From the NCBI GenBank assembly GCA_028023455.1, contig JAQFVV010000449.1:130001-194000 (forward strand): a stretch of DNA of 64,000 nt, given 5' to 3'. The stretch is from Epiperipatus broadwayi. Its lineage: Eukaryota > Onychophora > Udeonychophora > Euonychophora > Peripatidae. The translations under genes and the position numbers were made by a program. Positions 35,413 through 45,199 of this stretch are shown here, one piece after another. Position 1 is the stretch's first letter. Every line of letters begins with the position of its first letter. The notes below the pieces were generated by a model that searched no databases, was not told the DNA's origin, and saw only the letters and a program-made list of their open reading frames with translations.

Positions 35413-35590
35413 GGCATGTGATAAAATGTTTTATTTTTTGTTTTTTGCAAGACATAGATTATGTAGACCCAGGACCTTGATAAATGGGAGGCCAGGTGTT
35501 ATCACTATGCACTTAGTTCCACTCTGTGTATGAGTCCAGGAGTGCTGAACTTTATCTTGGACAAAGGTACCTCATACCTACACAGCAACC
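35413..35590 (+). repeat. Dispersed repeat, copy 2 (pairs with 8420)
   Basis: GCATGTGATAAAATGTTTTA, then CATAGATTATGTAGACC, ACCTTGATAAAT and AGGAGTGCTGAACTTTATCT, as in 8420-8600. It begins immediately outside the hAT terminus at 35408, so the hAT appears to have inserted at or near its 5' edge. Confidence 0.55.
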
Positions 35591-35971
35591 ATGGGCACAG
35601 AAATTGTTCTCAAATATTGTACAAGCAATCAGGCAAACTTAACAGTATGGACCTTTTAAGAGATGGTTAATAAGGTAGAAGACTCCTGTTAGGGTATCCA
35701 CTGGAAACTGATAGCAACCTTCATTACCATATCAGCTCATGAGGTACATCACCTGTAGGCCAGAAGTACCAGGATCTCAACAGGAAAGTCACAGCATTTC
35801 TCCCAAACATTAGCTGCATGCTATAGCTAAACTTGTATAAGTTCACCAACCATAGTAGTGGCATAATATTGTATATAAATGCTTGTATATACTTTACATA
35901 TAAGATACCGTGTCTATATTTGTATATATTTTTAAATAAGTGTAATAATGTTCCATGCTGAATGGATTTAT

Positions 35972-36112
35972 AAGTAACCATTAGAAACCAGTCAACAATC
36001 CCCAATATAGATAACAATCAACACACCTTTATTATTCAAAGGCGGTTGCCTTGACAACAGTTTGAGATTGTTATCTACATTGGGATTTAAGTGTTGACTG
36101 GTTACTAATGTT
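35972..36112. repeat. Hairpin, arms about 47 bp
   Basis: AAGTAACCATTAGAAACCAG and CAATATAGATAACAATC on the left pair with GATTGTTATCTACATTG and CTGGTTACTAATGTT on the right, around a 46-bp loop with GGCGGTTGCCTTGACAACAG. Confidence 0.75.
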
Positions 36113-36119
36113 GTATATA

Positions 36120-37560
36120 TTTGTATTATATTTATCACGTATAAAAATATCTTTATATTTATTTCTTGAGTTGTGTGTTATACCAGTAGTATAACACCGA
36201 CCCTATTACAGTATAAATACAACAGTTATGTTTGCCCTGATTTACTTATTAAAGCAGTGTTGGTGGCAAACTTTTGAGCATAAGATGCGCGAATTGATTT
36301 CAATTCTGGTATTACCGGGCAGGGGTCGAATTTCTTATGAACTCCCGCGGATTAAATCCATTCGATTCTTTATTTTAATGTAAATTTTAGAAATTAACGT
36401 ACTGTTAAAATATATATATATTTGACTTTTCAAGTTACAATTGCTCTAGGCATAAATGATAAATTATTCAAATTAAAAATTAGAGAAATAAACGTTAGGT
36501 GTTGTTTGTATTGGCGTTAGCACAAACAAATTGACTCTATATATAATGTCAATTAAAAAACAAACAAACATATGTTGTACTGTATTAACAAAATTTACTA
36601 TATAATTAACAAGTTAAAAGTAAATAAATAAACATATGATATAAAGATCTGGAATATGTCTTTTTAACTTTTTTTAAAAAACAGTATTTTCGAAAATTGA
36701 GATACTGTATTTTGATTCGAAATAAAATTTCTCTCAATATATATATAAGTGCGTATTATTAGTTCAAATATATGCAATCACAGTACAGTAATTTATCGTA
36801 ATTTGATTTTTTTAAATTTATTTAAAATCTATCAATAACTACATCCCCTAAAATTTAAATAATTCTTATAATTTATAAAACGTTTTATGAAGATAGTTAT
36901 TAAAGAAAGTTTAATAGATAACTACTTTAAACTTGTCATTTATTCAATCAGAAACTTGTTTTATTTTAACTCGTTAAATATCAAGAAAGATTAGAAGGAG
37001 TGTTTTATAATTTTTTATTTTTATACTTTAATGATTTTTGTTTTCAAGGTCAAAAGGTTACTTTGTGAAAAGTGTTATTTTAAAAATTGCATTTTAGTTA
37101 TGTAAGATCCTTCATTATTTTATGATATAGCTCTAAACATCACCGTTATCTATAAAATATATGATGTTCTAAAAGGCCTTATCCGGTGTATGCTCAGGTA
37201 GTATTGTTAAAACGATTAAGTACGATTAACCTTTTTTTTTTTTTAGAAACCTAGCCTGTAGCCAATTGAGCTAGAAATTTCGGGTTGATTTGCAAATGGG
37301 TAAAAGAAACTTTTTTTTATAATAGCCATTTGAGGGCAAACGTTCTTCAATTACTTCCTCGAAAAAAACTGTGAAGGAGAGGCTGATGCAGGTTTGCCAA
37401 TAACTAATTTGTTGATGTTTTTGAGCGATTTCTAGTATTGTGCTCATTTCTAGCTAAGAATAGCTGGATATTCATTCGCTGATCAATGTTGAATGGTACG
37501 CTGACTTAAATGTGGATACTTCTCAGAAAGAAAGATTCAAACTTCTTAAAAAACAGGTGT
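36120..37560. other. AT-rich stretch with a GC-richer patch at 36240-36360
   Basis: The patch contains TTTCTTATGAACTCCCGC, echoed at 20563 (TTTCTTATGAACTCCTGA), and a small palindrome GTGTTATACC...GTATAACAC near 36174-36198. An LTR edge was considered, but no partner or tRNA-primer site is convincing. Nothing coding seen. Confidence 0.35.
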
Positions 37561-37573
37561 CTAGGTATTTTTA

Positions 37574-37815
37574 ATTGTTTTAAAACAGGCAAAACTCACT
37601 ATACGTATTGCCACACACAGCAAGATAGGTGCAGTGCTCTCAGATCCAAAGCTCCTCAATGATGAAGGCCACAAGCCAGAAACTAGTCTGGGGATATTGG
37701 ATGAGTAGGCACTAGATTGGGATTTTATGCACAAGCCTTCTGGCATCCATTGATTACTCTAGCTTGCTGTGTGTGGCAATATGTATAGTGAGTTTTGCCT
37801 GTTTTAAAACAGTTA
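37574..37815. repeat. Fold-back/MITE family F2, most symmetric copy
   Basis: The outer 45-50 bp are almost perfect inverted repeats: GTTTTAAAACAGGCAAAACT / AGTTTTGCCTGTTTTAAAAC, continuing through CACTATACGTATTGCCACAC / GTGTGGCAATATGTATAGTG. The interior holds AACTAGTCTGGGGATATTGG, GGATTTTATGCACAAGCCTT and CATCCATTGATTAC. The outer flank ATAAGAAGTGGTGGTTATG continues to 37850. Arms this alike imply recent origin or arm homogenisation. Confidence 0.88.
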
Positions 37816-37859
37816 TACACAAGCATAAGAAGTGGTGGTTATGTGATGTATTTTTAATT

Positions 37860-38790
37860 GCAGAATTATGTAAAAAGAAAAACCAGAAAAATCTCTCCAT
37901 TGACACTTGGTTAGTGTCTTATTTCTCCAGTTCTCCCAAACACTCGTGGAGAAATGACAAAATTTTTTTGCCATGAAATGGACATTTTAAGACTGGGTTT
38001 TACTTCATATATTTTATATATAGTTGCTCTTGAATCAATCAGAATTTGAATTCTGCCCTGAGATCTGCGGTTAAGCAATGCTATTTGCTATTCATAGCAC
38101 AGTGGTAATTTCTTTATCAAACTGTGTTACCATAATTTCATATTTTTTATTCTTTCAATTAATTCATCGTTATCTATAGGAATATCAAAGCAAATATATA
38201 GACTATCATTAATCTTAAATCATTATTTTTAGGGCTTTTATGGATTTATAAATAATACCCTGCTTCCCCCCCCCCCATTATAAACCCTAAGGTCTACTGC
38301 AAATTTAAATAAATGTTAATTTTATTATCTGTATTAAATTAAGTTTTTTCCAGTTTCCCCCAACCTGTGAATTGTATTTCCCAAAAGAATCGAAAGTGTT
38401 TTTGAAAAGTCACCATAATTACTTAAGAAGCAATTAATTTTATGAAAATTTTACTAGTGATTAATATTTTAGTTCACCACTGCAGATACTTAAAAAGTGT
38501 TAAAAGACCATGTGTTCACACCACATTAAACATTCTATATTATTTATTTGTTATGCCAGATCTTAAATATTTCTTGCAAATTTTCTTTAAAATGTTCCCC
38601 AAGTGTTAATGTATACAAAATTTCTTACTGTATTCTGTATGTAGATAAAAAAAATATTTTATTTCAAAAGTTAAGGTTAATAATTTGTAATAGAATATAT
38701 CACACTGACTACAGATTATTTTTTGAATGAAATGATTAAAAAGAAAACAAATATTTTAAATTTTCCTGAAGGTTTGTGATGATGGTTTTT
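37860..38790. other. AT-rich stretch, nothing recognised
   Basis: A C8 run at 38270 and no gene seen. Confidence 0.4.
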
Positions 38791-38809
38791 TAATTGGATT
38801 TATATATTG

Positions 38810-38995
38810 GTTTATTTCCATCATCTAATATTAAGTATTGAATGTCATTAGAAAAATTTAACTTTATTTAAATTTTCCAATTACATTGAATTAACTGTGT
38901 GCTATTACGAACAGTTGAATGTAACTGGAATAAAGTTTAATTTTTTTAAACACATTCAATACTTAATGTTAGCCGATGGAAATAGTCTAATATAT
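38810..38995. repeat. Small fold-back, arms about 70 bp
   Basis: TTTCCATCATCTAATATTAA and GTATTGAATGTCATTAGAAA on the left pair with TTCAATACTTAATGTTAGCC and GATGGAAATA on the right; TTCCAATTACATT pairs with AATGTAACTGGAA near the loop. A related single arm is at about 56985-57060 (AATTATTAAATGTCTTTAGA). Confidence 0.65.
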
Positions 38996-39289
38996 AAAAT
39001 ACAAATATGTTTAATTGATTAAAGAAAATATTAACAATAAAAGTTGTACACAAAACAATTATTAAGTCTAAATTAAAAAATAATTTACAGTGAATATAAA
39101 AATAACATGGCCGAGGGAGGGTCACATGTTATTTGGGTATTATAAAAGAGGCATAAGGTTAGAAAAAGATTACTCAAACTACTGTTATATTTCCTAATTC
39201 AGTAATCCCCTAATATCTTGACCAACTGATTCCAAGTACTCAGGAAATATTGAAATTCACAAATAATGAATTTGTATATCTATTGTATA

Positions 39290-40240
39290 TCATCAAAATA
39301 TAAACCTAGGATATTGTTATATTCTGAAGAATATTTATAAAAATGCGACAGCAACAATTAGATTACATAATGATATTAGGACAATTAACATTGAGAAAGG
39401 TATATGACAGGGTGACTCCATTTCTCCAAAATCTTTTTTATGGTAGTTTTACAAGAACTAATTTGTGGATTAAAATGGGAAGCCAAGGGAGTAAAAATAA
39501 ATGGATATTATTTAAATCATCTAGATTTTGCAGACGATGTAGTTGTTTTTGCAAATAATACCCCAGAGCTTCAGGAAATGTTACAAAAATTATTAGATGA
39601 AAGTAAGAAAGTAGGATTAAAGGTAAATGTTAAAAAGATTAAAGTAATATTCAAAGGATTTTTTCAAAAGTTGAAAATAAATATTGACATTGATGAGTTA
39701 GAAGAAGTTAGTAGCTACAATTATTTTGGTCAGATTATTACTAACAGTGGAAACATAATGAAATTAATCATAGAATTAAACTTGGTTGGAGTGTTTTTGG
39801 TAGAAATAATTTAATATTAAAAGAAAATATGTCTATGTATTAGAAAATAAAAGTTTTTAATAAATGTGTTTTACCAATACAGAGACTTCAGATTACTCAA
39901 AGAAATATGGAGAGATGTATATTAGGAATAACAAGATTGAAAATGAAATATATGAGTGAAAAAATGACATTATTGAAAGAATTGAGACCCTGAAGTGGAG
40001 TTGGGCTGGGCATATTGCTTGAAGTGATGATAATAAATGGATAGATGAAATCTTAAATCAGATTCTAAAAGATTGCAAAATACCTAGGGGGATATCACAT
40101 GTGAAATGGATGAAATAAGGAAGTGTACTAGGGTGATGCATAGAAGAAAGGCTAGAGATCAAAGAAGATAGATCAAACTTGGAGAGATCTTGCAGTGGAT
40201 CGATAATGGTTGAAAATGCTGCTGCTGATGAATACATATT
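39290..40240 (+). mobile_element. LINE-A, polymerase FADD block to 3' end
   Basis: The frame at 39440-39814 (124 residues) contains LDFADDVVVFANNTPELQEM, the intact F-A-D-D catalytic block of a reverse transcriptase, then LLDESKKVGLKVNVKKIKVI and VSSYNYFGQIITNSGN. Upstream, 39394-39440 encodes the RQGD-like block in another frame (VYDRVTPFLQNLF, frame-shifted). After 39814 the frame breaks; the LKWSWAGHIA-like segment near 40000 and the end word GAGAGATCTTGCAGTGGATC to GATGATGAAT close the element. Catalytic aspartates are retained in this fragment only. Confidence 0.83.
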
Positions 40241-40890
40241 TTCATAGGTGTGTGTATATGTGCATGTTAAAATATATCTAATATATGCATACCTATAGCA
40301 TTCACTTGTAAATGAATGTAGCAATTCCAACTCCAAAAAAAAAAAAAAATAAATAAATTAAAAAAGTGCTCTAGAAATGAGTTTGTGATGACTATACCAA
40401 ATCAATCTGTCTTAACCACAAATACACCCATGTATAGATCATGCTGGTCCATTTTTTGTTTATTTGTATTTTGCACTGCTGAATTTTAATCTCATTAACA
40501 GAAAACTTATTTTTGGAATACTTTGATATGATGTCTAATTGTAGTTCTCCAATATAATCTATTTTCAAACATATTTTCCCAATTGAAAAAATACCCCTGA
40601 GATACAGCAGACCCAGTATTTTTATTTAGGCAGATTTGGCCATTTAACTACTACTTGTATAAGTACAATGCAATTTCTATCTATCATCATAATGCAAAAA
40701 AGCATCACCTGACCTTTGCCTATGAATTGCTTTTAAGGAGAAAATTTGTCTTCCCCATTTCTGAGAGCAGTAGAATTAGCATAAGATCTATTTAATTGTG
40801 TGAATAAGTTTGCTAAATTCAAAATGTTTTGAATTTCAGGCTGATGGTTTGATAATTAAAATAATAGAGATAAAACATTTTTTTTGTATT
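40240..40890. other. AT-rich stretch, nothing recognised
   Basis: No gene or RNA seen. Confidence 0.4.
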
Positions 40891-40935
40891 AAATGTTTTT
40901 ATTGACTGTGTACTAAAAAAGAATGGCCTTCTTCA

Positions 40936-40945
40936 ACAACTATTG
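40936..40945 (+). repeat. 10-bp target-site duplication (left) of S1 copy 3
   Basis: ACAACTATTG, identical to 41040-41049. Confidence 0.82.
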
Positions 40946-41039
40946 TTTTTTTTTTCATATGTTAAAGCATTGACTGGGAAGTGAACCAGGCCAGCTGCTT
41001 GGAAGGCAGATATGCTAACCACTAGACCACCAATCCTTG
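40946..41039 (-). mobile_element. tRNA-Gly(UCC)-derived short retroelement (S1), copy 3, with 10-bp target duplication
   Basis: The minus strand from 41036 to 40967 is a 70-nt tRNA-Gly-like sequence. Acceptor GGATTGG pairs with TCAATGC (one mismatch). A box TGGTCTAGTGG, anticodon arm CTGC-CTTCCAA-GCAG with UCC at the anticodon position, and a damaged T arm (CTGGTTCACTTCCCAG). Then TTTAACATATG and a poly(A) tail (T run on the + strand at 40946-40955). It is flanked by exact ACAACTATTG copies at 40936-40945 and 41040-41049. A tRNA gene would not have the tail or the duplication; this is a processed copy. Confidence 0.85.
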
Positions 41040-41049
41040 ACAACTATTG
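41040..41049 (+). repeat. 10-bp target-site duplication (right) of S1 copy 3
   Basis: ACAACTATTG, identical to 40936-40945. Confidence 0.82.
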
Positions 41050-41754
41050 GGGTTTTTAGATTTAACTTGAAATAAAAGCATGGATAGGGATCCAGAAATT
41101 AAGAAATTAATTAAGTCAATCCATTGCTATAAAAATAGGGATTGACTTAATTAATTTCTGGAACACCCATGCTTTGATTTCAAGTCAAAACTAAAAATCC
41201 CAATTGTGGTTGATGAAACAATTATTTTTTTCTTTTTAGTGTGCAGTCAATAAAAGCAATTAATATATATATAAATTATCTATTATTTTTAAATTTTTAG
41301 TATTGGTACAGTAAACAAAAATGTAAAACTACATCGTACTTTCAATTGACTGGGCACTTATAGTTGATATAAATAGATCACTAGATGTTTATGCTATAAG
41401 TTAAAATGTATACCTGTCATGCATATATCCTATTTAGTATGTGTACATAATAATATATGTGTATACAAGTAATTAAAAATATGAAATATTCTTTTAAAAG
41501 AATAGTGTTTAGCATTTTTACTTTGATTGGAATTTTTTTTAAAAAAAATACTTAACAAAACCATATTATAAATGAACCTCACTTAATACATATAATTTTA
41601 TTTTAAATCAATTTCACATATATAGGGTATATATATCATTAGATATTTCTGCAGTAAGTTGATATGCATATTCTTTATGCATATATCTAAGACACTAAGT
41701 CACCTATTTAAAAAATTAATGTATCCTGTCATTTTCATAATGGTAGTTGTAATT

Positions 41755-42015
41755 TATGCCCCATGTGGCCACAAGAGGTGCTGTTTCTGTGTCAACCACA
41801 GAAATATTCAGAGTAGGGGCCAAAAGCAGTGATGTAATTTCCTGCCGCTAGGTGACACTGTTTACCATGTGTATGCACAGGAACCATATGCCAGGTAGCT
41901 TCCAGCACTATTGCCCACTTGGTGGCGCTAATAGCAATAGGTAAACCCATCTAGCTTACATCATCTGCTACCAGCAACTATGAGCAATCTAGCCCACTAT
42001 GTGGCACTATTTCTC
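41755..42015. other. GC-richer island with repeated GTGGC-type words
   Basis: About 260 bp with clearly more G+C than its surroundings. Short related motifs recur: CCCATGTGGCCACAAGAGGT, CCCACTTGGTGGCGCTA and CCCACTATGTGGCACTA. No frame or tRNA fold was found; it may be an unrecognised repeat. Confidence 0.45.
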
Positions 42016-42259
42016 CGTGCTACATTTGGAAAAATGGTACCGTTTAGAAACAATATTGACACTCTCTTTGTAGTGTTGTTTTATATGCACATTCTTAAAA
42101 GATCGATAGTGTATAATGTGAAGGCAACTACCTTCATAACTTTTAAACAAATGTGCAAAAATTCATTGGAATATATTAAATATCAATTTTAAAAATTACA
42201 AAAAAAATCCTACCCTCTAGTGAGTTAACAAATAAATGAACAAACAAAATTTTCAACTT

Positions 42260-42450
42260 CAATAAAAGCATTTTAAAAAAGGAATAAATGATGGCTGCTA
42301 AAGAAAAGATGCATTAGATCTAAAAGATTTCCAAAGCAGTCTGAGATATATATAGGAAAGCAAAGAATAGAGAATTATTAAACCCTATTTAACTGACATC
42401 TATTGATTACTGAAGCTTACACTAGATGACAAAACTGGAGTAGTAGAAAT
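42260..42450. repeat. Decayed F2-like fragment
   Basis: GATGGCTGCTAAAG...GCATTAGATCT (compare GGTGGCTGCTGAAGGGTTGC at 13398) and CATCTATTGATTACTGAAGC (compare CATCCATTGATTAC) are F2 words in the right order. A further scrap AATCAAGCTTACACTAGATG is at 45381. Confidence 0.5.
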
Positions 42451-42639
42451 ACATTTATTTTTCTAGCCATTATTCCTGCTATATTATTTTTTTTCATCTT
42501 CCTTTACTTTCGTTAATTCTGGAATCAGCATCATAGTAATCCTGTTACCCCCCCCCCCCAACTCCTTCATTCCACAAACTGTTTTTTAATTTGAATAATC
42601 AGTCTCAGCATAACATTTTCTTCCATGGATAATATTACT

Positions 42640-43110
42640 AATCAATCAATCATAGTATTCTGTCCTATGGATAGGTCCAAAGAACAGTCATATCATAGCC
42701 TCATTAATTTGTCCACTCCATTCTCTTCATTGTTCAGCTCTTCAATTTCATGTAGATCCTTCCATATATTATCTAGCAATGTAAATCTTAAAAGTGGATA
42801 ATCTTAGTCAGCCTCTCAATCTTCTTTTTAAAATATTACCTTCCAAAATAATTTGTAAAAACTTATCATGTTTTAAAACATGAACCAAAAACTTAATCTT
42901 TCTCACTTTTGTCATATCAATTTCTCTTAATATTCAATCATTAGTCTTTTTTTCTATCCATCCAACGTGTTCAAACTAATCTTCTCCAAAACTACACTTC
43001 TATTCCATTCAATCGTTTTCTTTCTTATTTTTCCAAGAACCATGTTTCAGTTTCACAACCATATGTCAATATACTTCAGATTAGATTTTAATAAATTTCA
43101 TTCTATTTTT
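42640..43110 (-). mobile_element. LINE C-terminal remnant (YGCETW/GHVxRH type)
   Basis: Reading the minus strand from about 43080: a HMVVKLKHGSWKNK segment (decayed YGCETW), then WMDRKKD (the W-M-D-R-K-T-N block), FGSCFKT-like GHVMRHD, FTNYFGR (ILEGKI) and the TWMDDI-like end. The order is that of APE-type LINEs, though a different subfamily from LINE-A at 24 kb. Heavily stopped. Confidence 0.5.
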
Positions 43111-43119
43111 TGTATTAAT

Positions 43120-43425
43120 ATTTTTATTTAGTAGTGAAGTTTTTTTAATTTTGAAAAGCATGCTTTGTTAACATCGTTCACCTTTTAATCTCTACAAGAT
43201 GACCATTTCATTATAAATCATACTTTCCAAATAACAAAATTTCTTAACATAATATTTATATGATAAATATAATGAGGTATATACACAAGTACATGGGCAT
43301 TAAGGCACATATACTCGAACCGTTAACAAGATGCAAGAATCTGTGAAAGGATATAAATAATAACAAATATACAATTTTCTTTGTAAATTAAGTAATAACT
43401 TGTAGATTTATGACATTACGCTTGT
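43120..43425. other. AT-rich stretch, nothing recognised
   Basis: No gene or repeat relationship seen. Confidence 0.4.
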
Positions 43426-43426
43426 C

Positions 43427-44109
43427 CAAATTATGATAATATTAAATAGTGCTAACACACTTATAATGTAAAGCTGTAAAATTAATATCAATTAGTCAAT
43501 TAAAATGGCTGAGCACTTTTGAGAAACTGTACTTCTCATAATCATAGCCAGTTCTGACTCGTTTGTTGAAATCACTCTATCAGTACAATATGCAAATTCT
43601 ATGCAAATGAGTCAATTAGACCATCTTTTTGATATAGCAAAACATGCTTCTTTATGATTAATGGCAAAGGAGTCCTTTGCTATAAAGTAAACCTCCTTTA
43701 CCTTATGCTTAACATCATGCCTCTTAGTACAAGTCAATTTTGCAGATGTGGGTTCAATTTTTGCACAACATCAAAAAGTATCAGGACACGAGTTTGAACA
43801 TACATCTGCAAAATTGGTTTGTACTGAGAGGCATGATGTTAAGCATAAGGTAAAGGAGGCTTACTCTAAAGCAGAGGACTCCTTTGCCATTAATCGTAAA
43901 GAAGCATATTTTGCTATATCAAAAAGATGGTCTAATTGACTCATTTGCATATTATACTGATAGAGTGATTTGAACGAGTCAGAACTGGCTATGATTATGA
44001 GAAGTACAGTTTCTCGAAAGTGCTCAGCCATTTTAATTGACTAATTGATATTAATTATACAGGTTTACGTTATAAGTGTGATAGCACTATTTAATATTAT
44101 TATAATTTG
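43427..44109. repeat. Near-perfect 683-bp hairpin (family F5), arms about 320 bp
   Basis: The left arm 43427-43756 and right arm 43793-44109 are inverted copies at what looks like over 90% identity, with a loop of only about 35 bp. Pairs include TAATATTAAATAGTGCTA / TAGCACTATTTAATATTA, AATTAAAATGGCTGAGCACT / AGTGCTCAGCCATTTTAATT, AATGGCAAAGGAGTCCTTTG / CAAAGGACTCC-like complement and CCTTATGCTTAACATCATGC / GCATGATGTTAAGCATAAGG. The 63-codon frame at 43748 lies within the right arm and is not a gene. Confidence 0.9.
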
Positions 44110-44194
44110 TAAATTAAGATGAAATTTGTGAATCACATGACTATTATTCAATGATAAAAAATGAGTAGTTATATATTATTTTTATTTTCAAGCA

Positions 44195-44530
44195 GAGGGA
44201 TTTGAACTTAGGATTTTTTAGTCTATATTCATCCTCCATTCTATCTCAAGCAATCGGTACCCATGATCACATACATGTGAAAAGGATAGATGATCTCCAA
44301 TATATTTATTTCGTGCAGAACCAGCATTCATCAGTTGGGCCAGATCATAATCTCCTACACACATATGTAATCACTGCTCGGTTTATATTAAGATAGCAAT
44401 TCCTTAAACTTTAACAGACAGGCTTCAATCTTCTCACACTTCCAACTATTCAACTATCCCTTTCATTGGAAAACTGATTATGGAATGCTCAAAGCCCTTA
44501 TTGGATTTGGTATTGTAGTCATACCCATGT
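44195..44530 (-). repeat. Fold-back family F1, single arm
   Basis: GGGATTTGAACTTAGGATTT, TACCCATGATCACATACATG, GATCTCCAATATATTTATTT, CATCAGTTGGGCCAGATCAT, CTGCTCGGTTTATATTAAGA and GACAGGCTTCAATCTTCTC follow the F1 order. No opposing arm nearby. Confidence 0.7.
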
Positions 44531-44539
44531 AGACGTTAC

Positions 44540-45005
44540 GTCATTCTAACCCCTCATACTATCTGACCATTACATATCCATATATATTAATAGGAGAGAG
44601 ACGTGATGGACTTATATTATGATGTAATATATTTTCAAGGCCATATGTAATTTGCTTATATTGTATATAATTTAAATTTATTTCTTATATATGTAAGCAG
44701 CGGGATTTTTTATTCTCTGATTTAAGCTGTTTATAACATTAGTTCAATGTTATCACCTAGTACTATGTTGTTTAATATCATGTGGACAAATGTACAAATG
44801 TGACCCAAGCTGTAGATAGAATAATATCCTTTGAAGGATAAAATAAATATAATTCGATATTAAAACATAAGTAAATGATTTCTTTTCTCGTTTTTTTAAA
44901 AGAATAAAATAAAAAAGTAAACATTTTCAAATTTTATTTTATTAAATCACTTTTTTATCCAACTTTCATTTTGCTCAATATTTATATTTTTTTTTTGTTC
45001 TGTTT
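44540..45005. other. AT-rich intronic stretch before the exon
   Basis: Only the T-rich tract and TTTTAG acceptor at its right edge are notable. Confidence 0.4.
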
Positions 45006-45008
45006 TAG

Positions 45009-45185
45009 TCATATCATAAAAGCCGGAATAAACGTCGTTTTGGGAGACGCCTTCAAGACATGGAATCCGTATCTAAGTCATGGGAAAAAATTTCTTCATC
45101 GAATGAAATTCAACCCGACGGCCTCTATTCAATGGATGATGTGTTTGAGCAAAGCGCCACGAATCCAGGCAGGAAAAAACGTTTG
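45009..45185 (+). CDS. Internal coding exon (penultimate) of an unrecognised host gene
   Basis: A 177-bp exon, 59 codons, open throughout in the frame that starts at its first base (Ser-Tyr-His-Lys...). It is preceded by a strong T-rich tract and TTTTAG, and followed by the donor GTAAGC, so both ends have consensus splice sites. The peptide starts very basic (KSRNKRRFGRR), then becomes Ser-rich and acidic with the segment GLYSMDDVFEQ, and ends in a second basic cluster (GRKKRL). No fold, signal peptide or membrane segment is visible; it reads as a disordered, possibly phosphorylated linker. It joins in phase 0 to the exon at 62174. An overlapping open frame from 44971 is only a shadow, because it runs through the acceptor. 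The codons use more C and G than the surrounding AT-rich DNA. I do not recognise the family. The exon call is well supported; function is unknown. Confidence 0.8.
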
Positions 45186-45199
45186 GTAAGCAGTAATGT

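Larger units (their letters stand above)
40895..41260. repeat. Fold-back element (family F4) carrying an S1 insertion in its left arm
   Basis: TTTTTATTGACTGTGTACTA at the left pairs with GTGTGCAGTCAATAAAAGC at the right. The inner arms AGCATGGATAGGGATCCAGA and AATTAATTAAGTCAATCC pair with GGATTGACTTAATTAATT (41140s) and CACCCATGCTTTGATTTC. The left arm is split at CAACTATTG by the tRNA-derived unit at 40946-41039; the right arm has the uninterrupted counterpart CCCAATTGTGGTTGATGAA. Confidence 0.8.

Noticed and set aside
36150-36360. An LTR retrotransposon edge
   Set aside because: No second LTR, primer-binding site or pol motif was found; only a small palindrome and an echo of one word at 20563.
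40967-41036. A functional tRNA-Gly(UCC) gene
   Set aside because: The T arm is damaged, the acceptor has a mismatch, and it has a poly(A) tail and a target duplication.
43748-43939. 63-residue Lys/Glu-rich frame with natural-looking composition
   Set aside because: It lies entirely within the right arm and loop of the 683-bp hairpin and has no partner exon.
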